DNA of 64,000 nt from Flavobacteriales bacterium UBA2306. Its GTDB lineage: Bacteria > Bacteroidota > Bacteroidia > Flavobacteriales > Weeksellaceae. The stretch lies in assembly GCA_002345565.1 (NCBI GenBank), contig DDVS01000002.1, forward strand, positions 107,605 through 171,604. Reading direction: 5' to 3'. This document shows positions 17,189 to 26,239 of this stretch, in pieces (position 1 is the stretch's first letter; the number at the start of each line of letters is the position of its first letter). The position numbers were made by a program, and so were the translations under genes. The notes below the pieces were generated by a model. That model did not search any database. It saw only the letters and a list, made by a program, of their open reading frames with translations, and was not told the DNA's origin.

Positions 17189-19444
17189 TTAAAGTTTATA
17201 CGTCAAAGTCACATAATAGTTTCTTGGCATAATCGGATTCACTGAATAATTCTCGTGTACCACATAATTATGAGTGTCAAAAAGATTCCCAATTTTACCT
17301 TGAATCAAGAATTTTTTATATTCATATCCAACAGATAGATCAAAGATGTTGTAATCTTTCAGTTTAAAAATTCTGGAAATGCCGTTTCTTGCTTCCAAGC
17401 TGTTTGCTCCGGTTTTGGTATCGTTCCAGCCTGCGAGTCTGTCTCCGATGAAATAGTAAGTCCCACCAAGTTTAAGACCTTTCACCCATTTGTCGAATGT
17501 ATAGAACACGGAACCGTTCACCGTTGTAGCCGGCGTTCTCACCACTCTTTGTTTTTCGACATAGCCAAAAATCTCTGGTGTATCTTTATAAACCGCGTGA
17601 TTGTAGGCAAATCCGGCGATGATGGAGATGTTTTTCGTTGGATTTCCTGTGATATCAGCTTCAACACCCCTGCTTAGTAGTTTACCTGCGAATTCCTTAA
17701 CATTTGTGTCACTGTTTGGAGTTCCATCTAATTTAAATTGAGCTTGCTGATAGAAATTTTTATTTAGAATCTGATAAGCTGATACATTAAATGCCACAGC
17801 ATTGTTCCAAATATTTTTCTTGATTCCAACTTCAAACTGGTCAATGATACTTGGCTTCAAACCTGTATCTGTGTTCACATCACGACCTGTGTTCGGAGAA
17901 AATGAATTGGTATATGTAGCAAAAACGGATAAATTTTCATTAGGCATATAAATCAATCCTGCTTTTGGAGAGAAAGCACGGTCTGCTGTTGCAGAATTAT
18001 CTTTATCAACTTTGGAGTTATTCATAAAGTTTGATACCAACGTGGTCATATTCTCCAAATAAGAATATCTCAAACCAGCAATGACTTTCAACTCTTTCGT
18101 AAGGCTTACAAAATCTTGGGCATAGATTCCTATTCTTCTGGTTGGGATTCTTATTTTTTCATATTTGTTGACAGTTGGTATCGTTCCACCATTCCAAGAA
18201 AATGGATCATCCAGATAAACGTAGCCAGATGCATCACCATTGGTACCATAATAATAAGACGTTCCGTAAACAGCATTGTTTCTGTTAGGATCAAAATAAG
18301 TGTAGGCATCAGATTTCAAATAATCGGCATCTGCACCCATCAAAATTTTATGATTGATTTTGCCAGTATAGAATTCTCCATTCACATTAATCTGTGCGCT
18401 GGTGTAATTTTGTTCGTTATAAGTTCTGTTAAGATTTCTTCTCCATCTGTATCGGTTATTATTTTGAGTCCAAGCTGTACGCTCAGTTGAAAAATAATCT
18501 TTGGTATAATTCTGATAAGTAACTACAGCATTCAAGGTCCAGTTTTCATTAAACTGATGATTCACGATGATGTCGGTAGAAGCTTGTTTCACATTTTGAT
18601 ATTGCCAATCTGTACCAAAAAAGGTGCTGATGGGCGAAGTTGTATTCAGGAAATAACTTTTGTCTGGATTTTCAAATGTTCCTAGTCCGAAATCTGGTGT
18701 GAAATTATTCTGAAGATAATCTGCTTCAACAATAATCTGAGTTTTAGAACCGATGTTAAAAGCAAAAGATGGATTGAAATAGTACTTTTCAGAATTTACC
18801 ACATCACGAAAGCTATTCGCTTTTTCATAAGTGCCGTTCACGCGAAAAGCAATCTTCTCTGTCAATGGTCCGTAGATATCCACAGTAGGTTTGTAAGAAT
18901 CCCAACTTCCTGCCGAGAAACCAAGTGTTCCGCCAGATTTGAAAATTGGTTTTTTTGTAATCATATTGATAATCCCACCAGCGGCTACATTACCATATAA
19001 CAGGGCATTGGCGCCTTTTGCAACTTCTACGCGTTCCAATCCGGAAACTTCGGGATTTACACCGCTGTTGATTCTTGCACCGTTTTTATATAGATTCTCT
19101 GATCCGAAAGTAAAACCTCTACCTCCAAAACTGGCTTGGGAATTTCCTCTCGCAGAAGTTACATACAATCCACTAACGTTTTGAATAACTTCCGACAATT
19201 GGCGGATTTGCTGTTGTTCGATAATCTCGTGAGTCACGATGGAAACCGGTTGAGGATTTTCCATTGCTGTAAGATTTGATTTGGAAGTTGGTGTTTTAGC
19301 CTTGTTAGGATTGCCCGTTTTATGCAACGCTACGTCTTCAATTTCCTGAATTTTGATTGTGTCATTATCTTTTTGCCCACCTTTTTGAGAATAGACAGAG
19401 ATAGAAAGCAAAACCAGACTTGCAGAAATGATGGACTTCTTCAT
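17189..19444 (-). CDS. TonB-dependent siderophore receptor
   Basis: Outer-membrane receptor, 751 residues. A signal peptide ends near residue 19 (SVYSQ). A TonB-box-like stretch and the plug domain follow, with QPVSIVTHEIIEQQQIRQLSEVI, SARGNSQASFGGRGF and the GLERVEVAKGANALLYGN signature of siderophore receptors. The beta-barrel ends in a Tyr-Lys-Leu C-terminus. Ferrichrome/FhuE-type ligands are likely but the exact siderophore cannot be read. A -7 box and two Fur-like boxes lie just upstream, so iron repression is expected. The PepSY and VOC genes follow in the same direction. Confidence 0.92.
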   Translation of the reverse strand: MKKSIISASLVLLSISVYSQKGGQKDNDTIKIQEIEDVALHKTGNPNKAKTPTSKSNLTAMENPQPVSIVTHEIIEQQQIRQLSEVIQNVSGLYVTSARGNSQASFGGRGFTFGSENLYKNGARINSGVNPEVSGLERVEVAKGANALLYGNVAAGGIINMITKKPIFKSGGTLGFSAGSWDSYKPTVDIYGPLTEKIAFRVNGTYEKANSFRDVVNSEKYYFNPSFAFNIGSKTQIIVEADYLQNNFTPDFGLGTFENPDKSYFLNTTSPISTFFGTDWQYQNVKQASTDIIVNHQFNENWTLNAVVTYQNYTKDYFSTERTAWTQNNNRYRWRRNLNRTYNEQNYTSAQINVNGEFYTGKINHKILMGADADYLKSDAYTYFDPNRNNAVYGTSYYYGTNGDASGYVYLDDPFSWNGGTIPTVNKYEKIRIPTRRIGIYAQDFVSLTKELKVIAGLRYSYLENMTTLVSNFMNNSKVDKDNSATADRAFSPKAGLIYMPNENLSVFATYTNSFSPNTGRDVNTDTGLKPSIIDQFEVGIKKNIWNNAVAFNVSAYQILNKNFYQQAQFKLDGTPNSDTNVKEFAGKLLSRGVEADITGNPTKNISIIAGFAYNHAVYKDTPEIFGYVEKQRVVRTPATTVNGSVFYTFDKWVKGLKLGGTYYFIGDRLAGWNDTKTGANSLEARNGISRIFKLKDYNIFDLSVGYEYKKFLIQGKIGNLFDTHNYVVHENYSVNPIMPRNYYVTLTYKL

Positions 19445-19449
19445 TGTTT

Positions 19450-19465
19450 ATTTAGAATATTTAAA
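19450..19465 (-). promoter_or_regulatory. Fur-box-like site, proximal to the receptor start
   Basis: ATTTAGAATATTTAAA, an AT-rich imperfect palindrome, lies a few bases before the receptor start codon. It closely resembles the site at 19511-19527 read in the opposite direction. The pair flanks the -7 box at 19473-19480. Confidence 0.45.
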
Positions 19466-19472
19466 AACTGGG

Positions 19473-19480
19473 CAAAAGTA
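19473..19480 (-). promoter_or_regulatory. -7 box of the siderophore receptor
   Basis: On the minus strand this reads TACTTTTG, an exact TAnnTTTG match, 29 bases before the start codon. A TTG lies about 16 bases further upstream, slightly close for a -33 element. Confidence 0.55.
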
Positions 19481-19510
19481 TAAAATGTATCTTTACCAAC
19501 ACAGTATTAT

Positions 19511-19527
19511 TTTAAATAATTCTAAAT
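19511..19527 (-). promoter_or_regulatory. Fur-box-like site, distal to the receptor start
   Basis: TTTAAATAATTCTAAAT, whose complement ATTTAGAATTATTTAAA is almost the same as the proximal site. It would lie just upstream of or within the -33 region. Both fit an AT-rich dyad of the Fur type, but the regulator is inferred from context. Confidence 0.45.
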
Positions 19528-19591
19528 AATGAAGTTTTATTGATTTAATTATATGAAAATCAATGTTTTATAATGTTATGATATTTATCAA

Positions 19592-21484
19592 TTATTCCTG
19601 AAGCTCCAGCCAACGCATTTCAAATTCTTCAAGTTTTTCTGATATTGTTTCAAGTTCCGAAGATAATTTTGAGATTTTATCGTAATCAGATTCGTTGTTG
19701 AGTTGCTCCAGAATTTCAGCTCTTTTTTCTTCCAATTTTGGCATTTCTTTTTCGATAGTTTCTAGCTCACGTTGCTCTTTAAAAGATAATTTCTTTTTCG
19801 TTGGTTGAGTTGCGGTAATACTTGGAGTCTCTACTTTTTTTGGATTTTCAACCTTTTCAACTTTCGGAGTTTCAGGTTTTGAATTTTTATCCTCTGATTT
19901 CAAATGTTCTCGATATTCCGAAAAGTTTCCGACAAATTCTTTGATTTTTCCCTCACCTTCAAATGCTAAAACGTGGTCCACAATTCTGTCCATAAAATAA
20001 CGGTCGTGCGAAACAATAATCAAACTACCTTGGAAGTTCTGAAGAAAGTTTTCCAAAACCGTCAAAGTTGGCAAATCCAAATCGTTCGTAGGCTCATCAA
20101 AAATCAGAAAATTCGGATTCTGATAAAGAATGTACATCAAGTGTAATCGACGTTTTTCTCCACCGGAAAGCTTCGAAATAGGAGAATATTGCGTTTGGTC
20201 GTCAAACAGAAATAATCTCAAAAACTGAGAAGCTGAGATTGTTTTTCCATTGGCTAAAGGAAAATTTTCTCCGATTTCTTTGATGAAATCAATGACTCTT
20301 TCGTCTTCTTTATATTGAAGTCCTTTTTGAGCAAAATATCCGAATTTAATTGTTTCTCCGGTTTCAATTTCTCCGGAATCTTTAGGTTCAAAACCTTGAA
20401 TGATATTTAGTAAAGTCGATTTTCCGGCACCATTTTTTCCGACAATCCCCACTTTTTCACCTCTTTGAAATTGATAAGAAAAATCTTTAAACAGAACTTT
20501 TTCTCCAAAACTTTTGTTGATATCCTTAAGTTCAAGAATCTTATTTCCCAATCTTTTCATTTCGAAATCCAATTCCAGAGCTTGTTTCCTCGTGTCGGTT
20601 TTCGCTATTTTTTCAGTTTCGTAGAAATCGTCTTGTCTGGATTTAGATTTCGTAGTTCTTGCTTTTGGTTGACGTCGCATCCATTCTAATTCCTTTCTGT
20701 AGAGGTTTTGCGCTTTATCAATCGTCGAATTCAGATTATCCTCACGAATCATTTTATTCTCAAGATACGTCGCATAACTTCCGTTGTGAAGATAGAGATT
20801 GCCGTCTTCCATTTCCCAGATTTTGTCACAAACGGCATCCAGAAAATAACGGTCGTGCGTCACCAGAAGTAAAGTGATTTTAGCTTTACTCAAATAATTT
20901 TCCAACCATTCTACCATTTCTACATCAAGGTGGTTGGTCGGCTCATCCATTATTAGAAGCGTGTGACGATGTTCCGCTCTGGTTTCAGTCAAAAGTTTTG
21001 CCAATGCAATCCTTTTAATTTGTCCTCCGGAGAGTGTTCCCATCTTTGCTTTCAAATCGGTGATTTTAAGCTGAGAAAGAATTTGTTCCATTTCATTTTC
21101 CAAATCCCAAGCTTTGTGAATTTCCATTTCTGCCAAAGCCGTTTCCATATCATCCGGATTTTCTGAAGTTAAAGCGTGATGGTACTTTTTCAAAGCCAAA
21201 ATCGGAGCAGAATCCAAAGTCATCATAAATTCATCTACAGACAATTTTGGATCAAAATCAATCTCTTGGTCAAACAAAACGACTTGAATATCTTTGTTAA
21301 TAACCACATCTCCACCATCAGCAATTTCTTTGCCCATCAGGATTTTCAAGAGTGTCGATTTTCCACTTCCGTTTTTGGCTACGATGGCAATTTTGTCGCC
21401 TTCGTTCACGTGGAAAGTGATGTTTTTGAATAAAACTTTAAGGCCGTAAGATTTGCTAAGATTTTCTGCAGAAACGTAATTCAT
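19592..21484 (-). CDS. ABC-F family ATPase (ribosome-associated)
   Basis: A 630-residue protein with two ABC ATPase domains and no membrane segment. Walker A sites are GKNGSGKST (about 36-44) and GKNGAGKST in the second half, with signatures LSGGQIKR and LSGGEKRR and Walker B LLIMDEPTNHLD and FLIFDEPTNDLD. A linker between the domains and a charged, probably coiled-coil C-terminus (about 540-630) are typical of the Uup/YheS/YfmR type. ABC-F proteins act on translating ribosomes; some give antibiotic resistance, but nothing marks this one as such. Divergent from the next gene across about 180 bases. Confidence 0.92.
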   Translation of the reverse strand: MNYVSAENLSKSYGLKVLFKNITFHVNEGDKIAIVAKNGSGKSTLLKILMGKEIADGGDVVINKDIQVVLFDQEIDFDPKLSVDEFMMTLDSAPILALKKYHHALTSENPDDMETALAEMEIHKAWDLENEMEQILSQLKITDLKAKMGTLSGGQIKRIALAKLLTETRAEHRHTLLIMDEPTNHLDVEMVEWLENYLSKAKITLLLVTHDRYFLDAVCDKIWEMEDGNLYLHNGSYATYLENKMIREDNLNSTIDKAQNLYRKELEWMRRQPKARTTKSKSRQDDFYETEKIAKTDTRKQALELDFEMKRLGNKILELKDINKSFGEKVLFKDFSYQFQRGEKVGIVGKNGAGKSTLLNIIQGFEPKDSGEIETGETIKFGYFAQKGLQYKEDERVIDFIKEIGENFPLANGKTISASQFLRLFLFDDQTQYSPISKLSGGEKRRLHLMYILYQNPNFLIFDEPTNDLDLPTLTVLENFLQNFQGSLIIVSHDRYFMDRIVDHVLAFEGEGKIKEFVGNFSEYREHLKSEDKNSKPETPKVEKVENPKKVETPSITATQPTKKKLSFKEQRELETIEKEMPKLEEKRAEILEQLNNESDYDKISKLSSELETISEKLEEFEMRWLELQE

Positions 21485-21663
21485 TTTTATAAATGATAAA
21501 TGATGAAATATTAATGATCTGCGAAAATACGAAATTGAAAACCGAAAATTCTGTTACTATTCATTAATATTCAGAAAAATTTAACTAAAAAATTAGTGGA
21601 TTTAACCTTTTTTTGAGAAATTGAGAAAAATAAAATTCAGAAGTTTGTGCTAAATTAATTTTA

Positions 21664-22488
21664 ATGAAAAAAATCAACTTTATCCTTGCGTTATTCGCAA
21701 TCTTATCTTTTCACGCACAAACTATTTCGGGAACTGTAATTTCAAAAGACGATAACCACCCAATTCCTTATGCCAAAATCGGAATCGTGAATAATAATTT
21801 TGGTGTTCAGGCAGATGAAAATGGGGAATTTCAAATTAAGCTGGATGCTATTTCGAAAGATAAAGAACTGATTGTTGCAGTTGCCGGTTACAAACAATTC
21901 CGAAGCTCTGTGGAAGATTTTGTAAAACATAATCCTCACAATATCTATTTATACGAAAAGGTGACCAATATTCAGGAAGTTGTCATTACACCTCAAAATT
22001 ATAAGGAGAAAAATCTAGGCATCAACAGCAAGTCAAAATCTATGATGTTCACACCGAATATGGAAAAGGGAAATTCTGTAGTGGAAGAAACAGCGGTGGA
22101 ATTTAATTCAAAAAAGAGATTGAAAATCAATAAAATTAATATGAATTTTTCCAGATTCGAATCTACAACGCCAATCAAAGTTCGTTACACGGTTTACGAT
22201 GAAAAAGATGGAAAACCGAATAATCTGATTTTGGAAAATGATATTATCGCAACCATCAGCAAAGACAATTTACAAGACTGGACTTTTTCTATAGATGTAA
22301 GCAAAGAAAATATTTGGCTTGAAGGAAAATTCTTTGTTGGGATTCAGTTTATCGGTCAGTCCAGCGGTAAAGTGGCTTTGAGTGGTGCAATGTTCAGGTC
22401 TGGTTACTACCGTTCATTTTATGGAAATTGGGAGAAAATCGGAATAGCGGCACCAGCAATCAATATCGATGTGAAGGTGAAAAAGTAA
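21664..22488 (+). CDS. Secreted protein with carboxypeptidase-regulatory-like domain
   Basis: A 274-residue exported protein: signal peptide ending SFHAQ near residue 19, then TISGTVISKDDNHPIPYAKI and ADENGEFQIKL, the pattern of the CarboxypepD_reg-like Ig fold common at the start of Bacteroidota envelope proteins (about 20-100). The remainder (about 110-274) is predicted beta-rich, with no known catalytic motif. It ends one base before the convergent lysozyme gene, leaving no room for a terminator. Function unknown. Confidence 0.8.
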   Translation: MKKINFILALFAILSFHAQTISGTVISKDDNHPIPYAKIGIVNNNFGVQADENGEFQIKLDAISKDKELIVAVAGYKQFRSSVEDFVKHNPHNIYLYEKVTNIQEVVITPQNYKEKNLGINSKSKSMMFTPNMEKGNSVVEETAVEFNSKKRLKINKINMNFSRFESTTPIKVRYTVYDEKDGKPNNLILENDIIATISKDNLQDWTFSIDVSKENIWLEGKFFVGIQFIGQSSGKVALSGAMFRSGYYRSFYGNWEKIGIAAPAINIDVKVKK

Positions 22489-22489
22489 A

Positions 22490-23350
22490 TTAATCGATCG
22501 TCATCATTTTCAAAGACCAAAGATTCCCGTTATAAATATCCAAATCTACTTTTGAATTGATGCCGTAAACAATTCCGTTTTCTGAGAATTGCCAAAATTG
22601 CCATTCATCGTCTGGAGAAGGTGTTGGAACATCATTATAATTCGCCAACCAAAGCGGATAATCATCGAACTCGCCTTTCAAGTAATCTTTGTAATAATGA
22701 TAATAAGTGTAGATAATCGGTTTTTCGCCGTAAGTATCTTCCATTATTTTAATCCAGACTTTGAGGTCAGAAACCAATTGTTCTTTTGATTTTTTTCTCG
22801 GATTTTTTTCGATGTCGAGAATTGGCGGAAGGTCGCCCGATTCTAATTTCGCAACAGAAAGAAAAGAATTAGCCTGCATCACCGGATCTTCATCGGGACG
22901 ATAAAAATGATAAGCACCACGAATCAAGTGATGTTGTTTGGCGGTTTCCCAAAAATGGTCGAAGTTTTTATCCAGTTTTCGGTTTCCCATACTGGCTCTC
23001 AGAACTACAAATTTCAAAGGAATTGTTCTGTTTCCGATGCTCAAACTATCCCATTGAATATCTTCTTTTCTTTGATAATGAGAAATGTCAAAACCAAAAG
23101 TCTGATTAGAATAGAGTCCGATTATTTTTTCAATTCTTATAGCTTCGGTTTCTGTATTTGAGAGTTTTTTATGCTCAAAATGTTTTCCTAGATAGTAAGC
23201 GAAGTAATAATTGATTTTCTGCCTTAGATAAAAACCTGTTCCTAAAAGAGAAATACAAAGTATAATCAATAAAATCCAACGTTTCTTGATGAATGTTTTT
23301 CTTCTTTTCTGATGAATTTTTCTTTTGGAAGCTAGATTAATCTTTGCCAT
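22490..23350 (-). CDS. Glycoside hydrolase family 25 (lysozyme-like) membrane-anchored protein
   Basis: A 286-residue protein. A very basic N-terminus and one membrane helix (about 25-42) put the rest in the periplasm. The GH25 domain starts at FGFDISHYQ and includes FVVLRASMG, RGAYHFYRPDEDP, the DIEK segment with the expected acid pair, and the late DEWQFWQFSENG...VDLDIYNG end. GH25 enzymes cleave the MurNAc-GlcNAc bond of peptidoglycan. Probably a wall-remodelling muramidase. Confidence 0.9.
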   Translation of the reverse strand: MAKINLASKRKIHQKRRKTFIKKRWILLIILCISLLGTGFYLRQKINYYFAYYLGKHFEHKKLSNTETEAIRIEKIIGLYSNQTFGFDISHYQRKEDIQWDSLSIGNRTIPLKFVVLRASMGNRKLDKNFDHFWETAKQHHLIRGAYHFYRPDEDPVMQANSFLSVAKLESGDLPPILDIEKNPRKKSKEQLVSDLKVWIKIMEDTYGEKPIIYTYYHYYKDYLKGEFDDYPLWLANYNDVPTPSPDDEWQFWQFSENGIVYGINSKVDLDIYNGNLWSLKMMTID

Positions 23351-23485
23351 AAGTTTTGCAAAAATATTATTTTTCTGTATCGAAAAGAATTAGAAAAATT
23401 TATTTTTAAAAATTAAAATAAAAGTGAATTTTTTTTGGCTTACTTTATGCTAATATTGTAACATTAATTTAAAATAGAAAAAACG

Positions 23486-23866
23486 ATGAAAAAGAGATTA
23501 TTATCATTATCTGCAGTTCTATTTGTGGCAGTTGCAATGAATGCTCAAACTGTTAAAGAAGAAGTGAAAGATGATGCTAAAACTGTAGGAACTGCTGTGA
23601 AAAAAGGAGCCAAAGCAACTGGAGAAGGCGTAAAAGATGCTGCAAAATGGACTGGGAAAACAGTAGAAAAAGGTGCAGATGCAACCGCTGAAGGTGTGAA
23701 AGATGGTGCGAAATGGACCGGCAAAACAGCGACAAAAGGAGCAAAAGCTACGAAGAAAGGTGTGAAAAAGGTCGCAAAGTGGACTGGTAAAACAGCCAAA
23801 AAGGGAGCAAACGCTGTGAGTGAAACTTACAAAGATGTAAAAAACGATATCAAAAAGAAAGACTAA
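23486..23866 (+). CDS. Secreted Lys/Ala/Gly-rich protein of 22-residue (2 x 11-mer) repeats
   Basis: A 126-residue protein with a signal peptide ending MNAQ near 21. Residues 40-61, 62-83 and 84-105 are three copies of a 22-residue unit, KGAxATxxGVK followed by xxAKWTGKTxx, and a fourth decayed copy runs to the end. Trp55, Trp77 and Trp99 are exactly 22 apart. Eleven-residue periodicity with alternating Lys and small residues is that of amphipathic 11-mer helices, as in group-3 LEA-like proteins or apolipoproteins. No Cys and no catalytic motif. A terminator follows. Role unknown; membrane- or stress-protective binding is one possibility. Confidence 0.75.
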   Translation: MKKRLLSLSAVLFVAVAMNAQTVKEEVKDDAKTVGTAVKKGAKATGEGVKDAAKWTGKTVEKGADATAEGVKDGAKWTGKTATKGAKATKKGVKKVAKWTGKTAKKGANAVSETYKDVKNDIKKKD

Positions 23867-23887
23867 TATCTTTTGAATCAATATAAA

Positions 23888-23916
23888 ACAACTTCAACCT
23901 CTGAAGTTGTTTTTAT
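23888..23916 (+). terminator. Intrinsic terminator after the 11-mer repeat gene
   Basis: ACAACTTCA (23888-23896) pairs with TGAAGTTGT (23902-23910), loop ACCTC, followed by a T-rich tract. Confidence 0.8.
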
Positions 23917-24008
23917 TTTTTGTAACAAAAACATTTATAAGTGAACTAACTGAAAAGTGATGTTTTTATAAATTCACTATATTCGTTAATAGAAAATAAA
24001 AAATTAAA

Positions 24009-24662
24009 ATGAAAAAACTTATTGTATCATTTGCGCTTTCTCTTTTGTTTGCTGCAAATGTGATGGCTCAAAATGTCCCAACTGCTAAGCAGATTATCGA
24101 TAACTATGTAACTGCACTTGGTGGAAAAGCAAAACTGGAATCTATAAAAACCCTTTCTATGAAAAATACAATCAGCGTAATGGGGATGGATATGGAAGGT
24201 ACAACGGTGAAAAAAGATAACAAGTTCAAGTCAACTCAGACGATGATGGGGCAGGAGATGGTTCAGGTTTTCAATGGTGAGAAAGGTTATGCCAACCAAA
24301 TGGGGCAGAAAATTGATTTTCCTGCAGACCAAATTGAAAAACTGAAAACAGCAAAAATTATGGATGCTCTTGGTTTGGACGCTGCAAAAATCAAAACAGT
24401 GGAGAAGAAACAAGTAGAAGGCAAAGATTTTTATGTACTTTCTTCGGATGATACCAAATCTTATTTTGATGTGAAAACCGGGTTGCTTTCAAAGTCCGAA
24501 AATGAAAAAGGAACGATGACCATTAATAAATATGCTGATGTTGACGGTGTTAAATTCGTAGAAGAAATGTCTATTGATGCAGCGGGCCAACAGATTACAA
24601 TTAAAAATTCTGAGATCAAAGTTAACCAGCCAGTTTCTGATGATGTCTTCAAAATTGAATAA
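24009..24662 (+). CDS. Exported LolA/LppX-fold-like protein
   Basis: A 217-residue exported protein: signal peptide ending VMAQ near residue 21, then PTAKQIIDNYVTALGGKAKLESIKTL, the usual opening of Bacteroidota proteins annotated as outer-membrane lipoprotein-sorting-like (LolA fold). Many short beta strands and repeated Lys/Met/Gly-rich segments follow, with a VDGVKFVEEMSID strand near the end. No lipobox. Possibly a periplasmic carrier of lipids or lipoproteins, but it is not the true LolA by any clear sign. A strong terminator follows. Confidence 0.75.
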   Translation: MKKLIVSFALSLLFAANVMAQNVPTAKQIIDNYVTALGGKAKLESIKTLSMKNTISVMGMDMEGTTVKKDNKFKSTQTMMGQEMVQVFNGEKGYANQMGQKIDFPADQIEKLKTAKIMDALGLDAAKIKTVEKKQVEGKDFYVLSSDDTKSYFDVKTGLLSKSENEKGTMTINKYADVDGVKFVEEMSIDAAGQQITIKNSEIKVNQPVSDDVFKIE

Positions 24663-24684
24663 TTTTTCAATTATATTATAAAGA

Positions 24685-24716
24685 AAAAAGAATCCAGATT
24701 TGGATTCTTTTTTTTT
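24685..24716 (+). terminator. Intrinsic terminator after the LolA-like gene
   Basis: AAAGAATCCA (24687-24696) pairs with TGGATTCTTT (24701-24710), loop GATT, then a T-tract. A-runs on the other side would let it serve the convergent DUF3109 gene as well. Confidence 0.85.
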
Positions 24717-24720
24717 GTTT

Positions 24721-25305
24721 TTAAGAGTTATATTCTTTTTCCCATTCTGCGGCAGCATCGCACAGTGTATGATAAAAATCTTCGCCATATTTTCGAATCA
24801 ATGGTTCTTTCAAAAATTGGAAAATTCTGACCTGTAGTTCGGAGCCAAGTGTGCAAGCATCTTTGCAAATATCCCACTCGTGGTAGTTGAGTGCAGAAAA
24901 AGTTTTGTATTCTGTTACTCTAATGGGATAAAGGTGACAAGAAATAGGTTTTTTCCAATCTACGGCACCGTCTTCATAGGCTTTTTCTATACCGCATTTT
25001 GTAGTTCCTTTTTCATCAAAGATAACATAAGCACACTCACTGTTGTTGACTAAAGTGGTAACATAACCGCCATCATAATCATCAATAATCCAAGTGCCCT
25101 GGTCTTCGATAGCTTTAACGCCTTCCGGTCTTAAATAGGATTTTATTTTAGGGAAAATTTCATCAAGAATGGGTAATTCATCTTTGTCAAGAGGTGCGCC
25201 GGTATCGCCATCTACGCAGCAAACACCTTTACATTTGCTAAGATTACAGAAAAAACTCTGGGCAAAGATGTCCTCGGAAATTAATTTATCATCGATCTGA
25301 ATCAT
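24721..25305 (-). CDS. DUF3109 family Cys-rich protein
   Basis: A 194-residue cytosolic protein with a Cys-rich N-terminal pattern (CNLSKCKGVCC) and further Cys at TTKCGIEKA, ISCHLYPIR, WDICKDAC and the late TLCDAA. This is the layout of DUF3109, related to the YkgJ-type CxxxCxxxCC metal-binding proteins. It may hold a metal or iron-sulfur cluster; no reaction is established. Downstream of the DUF6427 membrane gene with a gap of 12 bases, so probably the same transcript. Confidence 0.85.
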   Translation of the reverse strand: MIQIDDKLISEDIFAQSFFCNLSKCKGVCCVDGDTGAPLDKDELPILDEIFPKIKSYLRPEGVKAIEDQGTWIIDDYDGGYVTTLVNNSECAYVIFDEKGTTKCGIEKAYEDGAVDWKKPISCHLYPIRVTEYKTFSALNYHEWDICKDACTLGSELQVRIFQFLKEPLIRKYGEDFYHTLCDAAAEWEKEYNS

Positions 25306-25317
25306 TCGTCATTAAAT

Positions 25318-26223
25318 TTAAAAGATTACAAAATTAGCAATTTTAAAAATGATAAGTGTAAAAAAAATTATCCAAAGACCTGTTTCCTGCATCCAGTATT
25401 TTGGAAAAAAGCGTAGCATTCTGCTTATAATAATACTTGCCGGCAAAGCAAGCAGCAGTAAATATTCATAGCTAGTTCCCATGTAAAAGATAATGGTAAT
25501 TAATTGCGCCATAGAAAAGACGAGAACAAAAGTATATTTGTATCGGCTTGTAGGGCTTTTCTCATTATAATGTTTGAAATGATCTGATACGGAGTACAGC
25601 AACATCAATGCTATAGGAATTAAAATGTATAAAGGAGTGTAGGAATCTAGTGCCTCGAATTTACCATAAAAAGGCAAATAAGTTTTGTCCCAGGTAGTGT
25701 AATGAATAAGATACATTAAGCCAAAATAACTCAGAACAATCAAAATAACTCCAAATATTAATCTGAAAATATTGAGCCCAATTCTCCCGGAAGTTCCTAT
25801 AATATGAAAAATAACAAAAACGCCCATTGGCCAGCTTGCGGGAAAGATTAAATAATTGAAAGCCAGAATAGAACCTACCAGCGTGAAAGAACTTTTTCTG
25901 AGATAATCATTTTGGCTGGTAAGTATCAGTAATAAAATGGAACTCATTAAAAATGTAAATGCCAATCCAAGATCTATAGTGCCATCATAAAAGGAAATCA
26001 CAAAAATGGTGTAAAGAAACAGCGGAAGATGAGAAAATTGATTAAGGGCAATTTTATTAAATAAAAAATAGCCAAGGCTAATGCCTAGGAAAGTAATTAT
26101 CGTTGAAAAATAATCTATATTTCTGAAATCCAATATATTAAAAGATAGAAAAATCAAGAATAAAAAGCCGATATAAATTGGAACCGAAAAAATATTGCTT
26201 TCTTTTGAAAGTAATCGAAACAT
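25318..26223 (-). CDS. DUF6427 family polytopic membrane protein
   Basis: A 301-residue, almost wholly hydrophobic protein with about eight to ten membrane helices and short loops; it starts MFRLLSKESNIFSVPIY. The sequence style and its divergent pairing with a DUF6341-type small gene match DUF6427, a family of unknown function in flavobacteria. An exact -7 box on its strand (26240-26247) lies 17 bases before the start codon. Confidence 0.75.
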   Translation of the reverse strand: MFRLLSKESNIFSVPIYIGFLFLIFLSFNILDFRNIDYFSTIITFLGISLGYFLFNKIALNQFSHLPLFLYTIFVISFYDGTIDLGLAFTFLMSSILLLILTSQNDYLRKSSFTLVGSILAFNYLIFPASWPMGVFVIFHIIGTSGRIGLNIFRLIFGVILIVLSYFGLMYLIHYTTWDKTYLPFYGKFEALDSYTPLYILIPIALMLLYSVSDHFKHYNEKSPTSRYKYTFVLVFSMAQLITIIFYMGTSYEYLLLLALPASIIISRMLRFFPKYWMQETGLWIIFFTLIIFKIANFVIF

Positions 26224-26237
26224 TTTTTATAAATTTG
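26204..26237 (+). promoter_or_regulatory. Promoter of the DUF6341 gene
   Basis: TTTG (26204-26207), 22 bases, TAAATTTG (26230-26237). Its -7 box lies two bases from the opposite-strand -7 box TAACTTTG (26240-26247), so the two promoters should exclude each other. Confidence 0.6.
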
Positions 26238-26239
26238 TG

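Noticed and set aside
23600..23800. 66-base periodic repeat resembling a CRISPR or satellite
   Set aside because: The period is 22 codons in frame with a secreted protein and there are no variable spacers between constant repeats.
23519..23881. 120-residue Cys/Phe-rich frame on the minus strand
   Set aside because: It is the shadow of the Lys/Ala-rich repeat gene on the plus strand, which has a signal peptide and a terminator.
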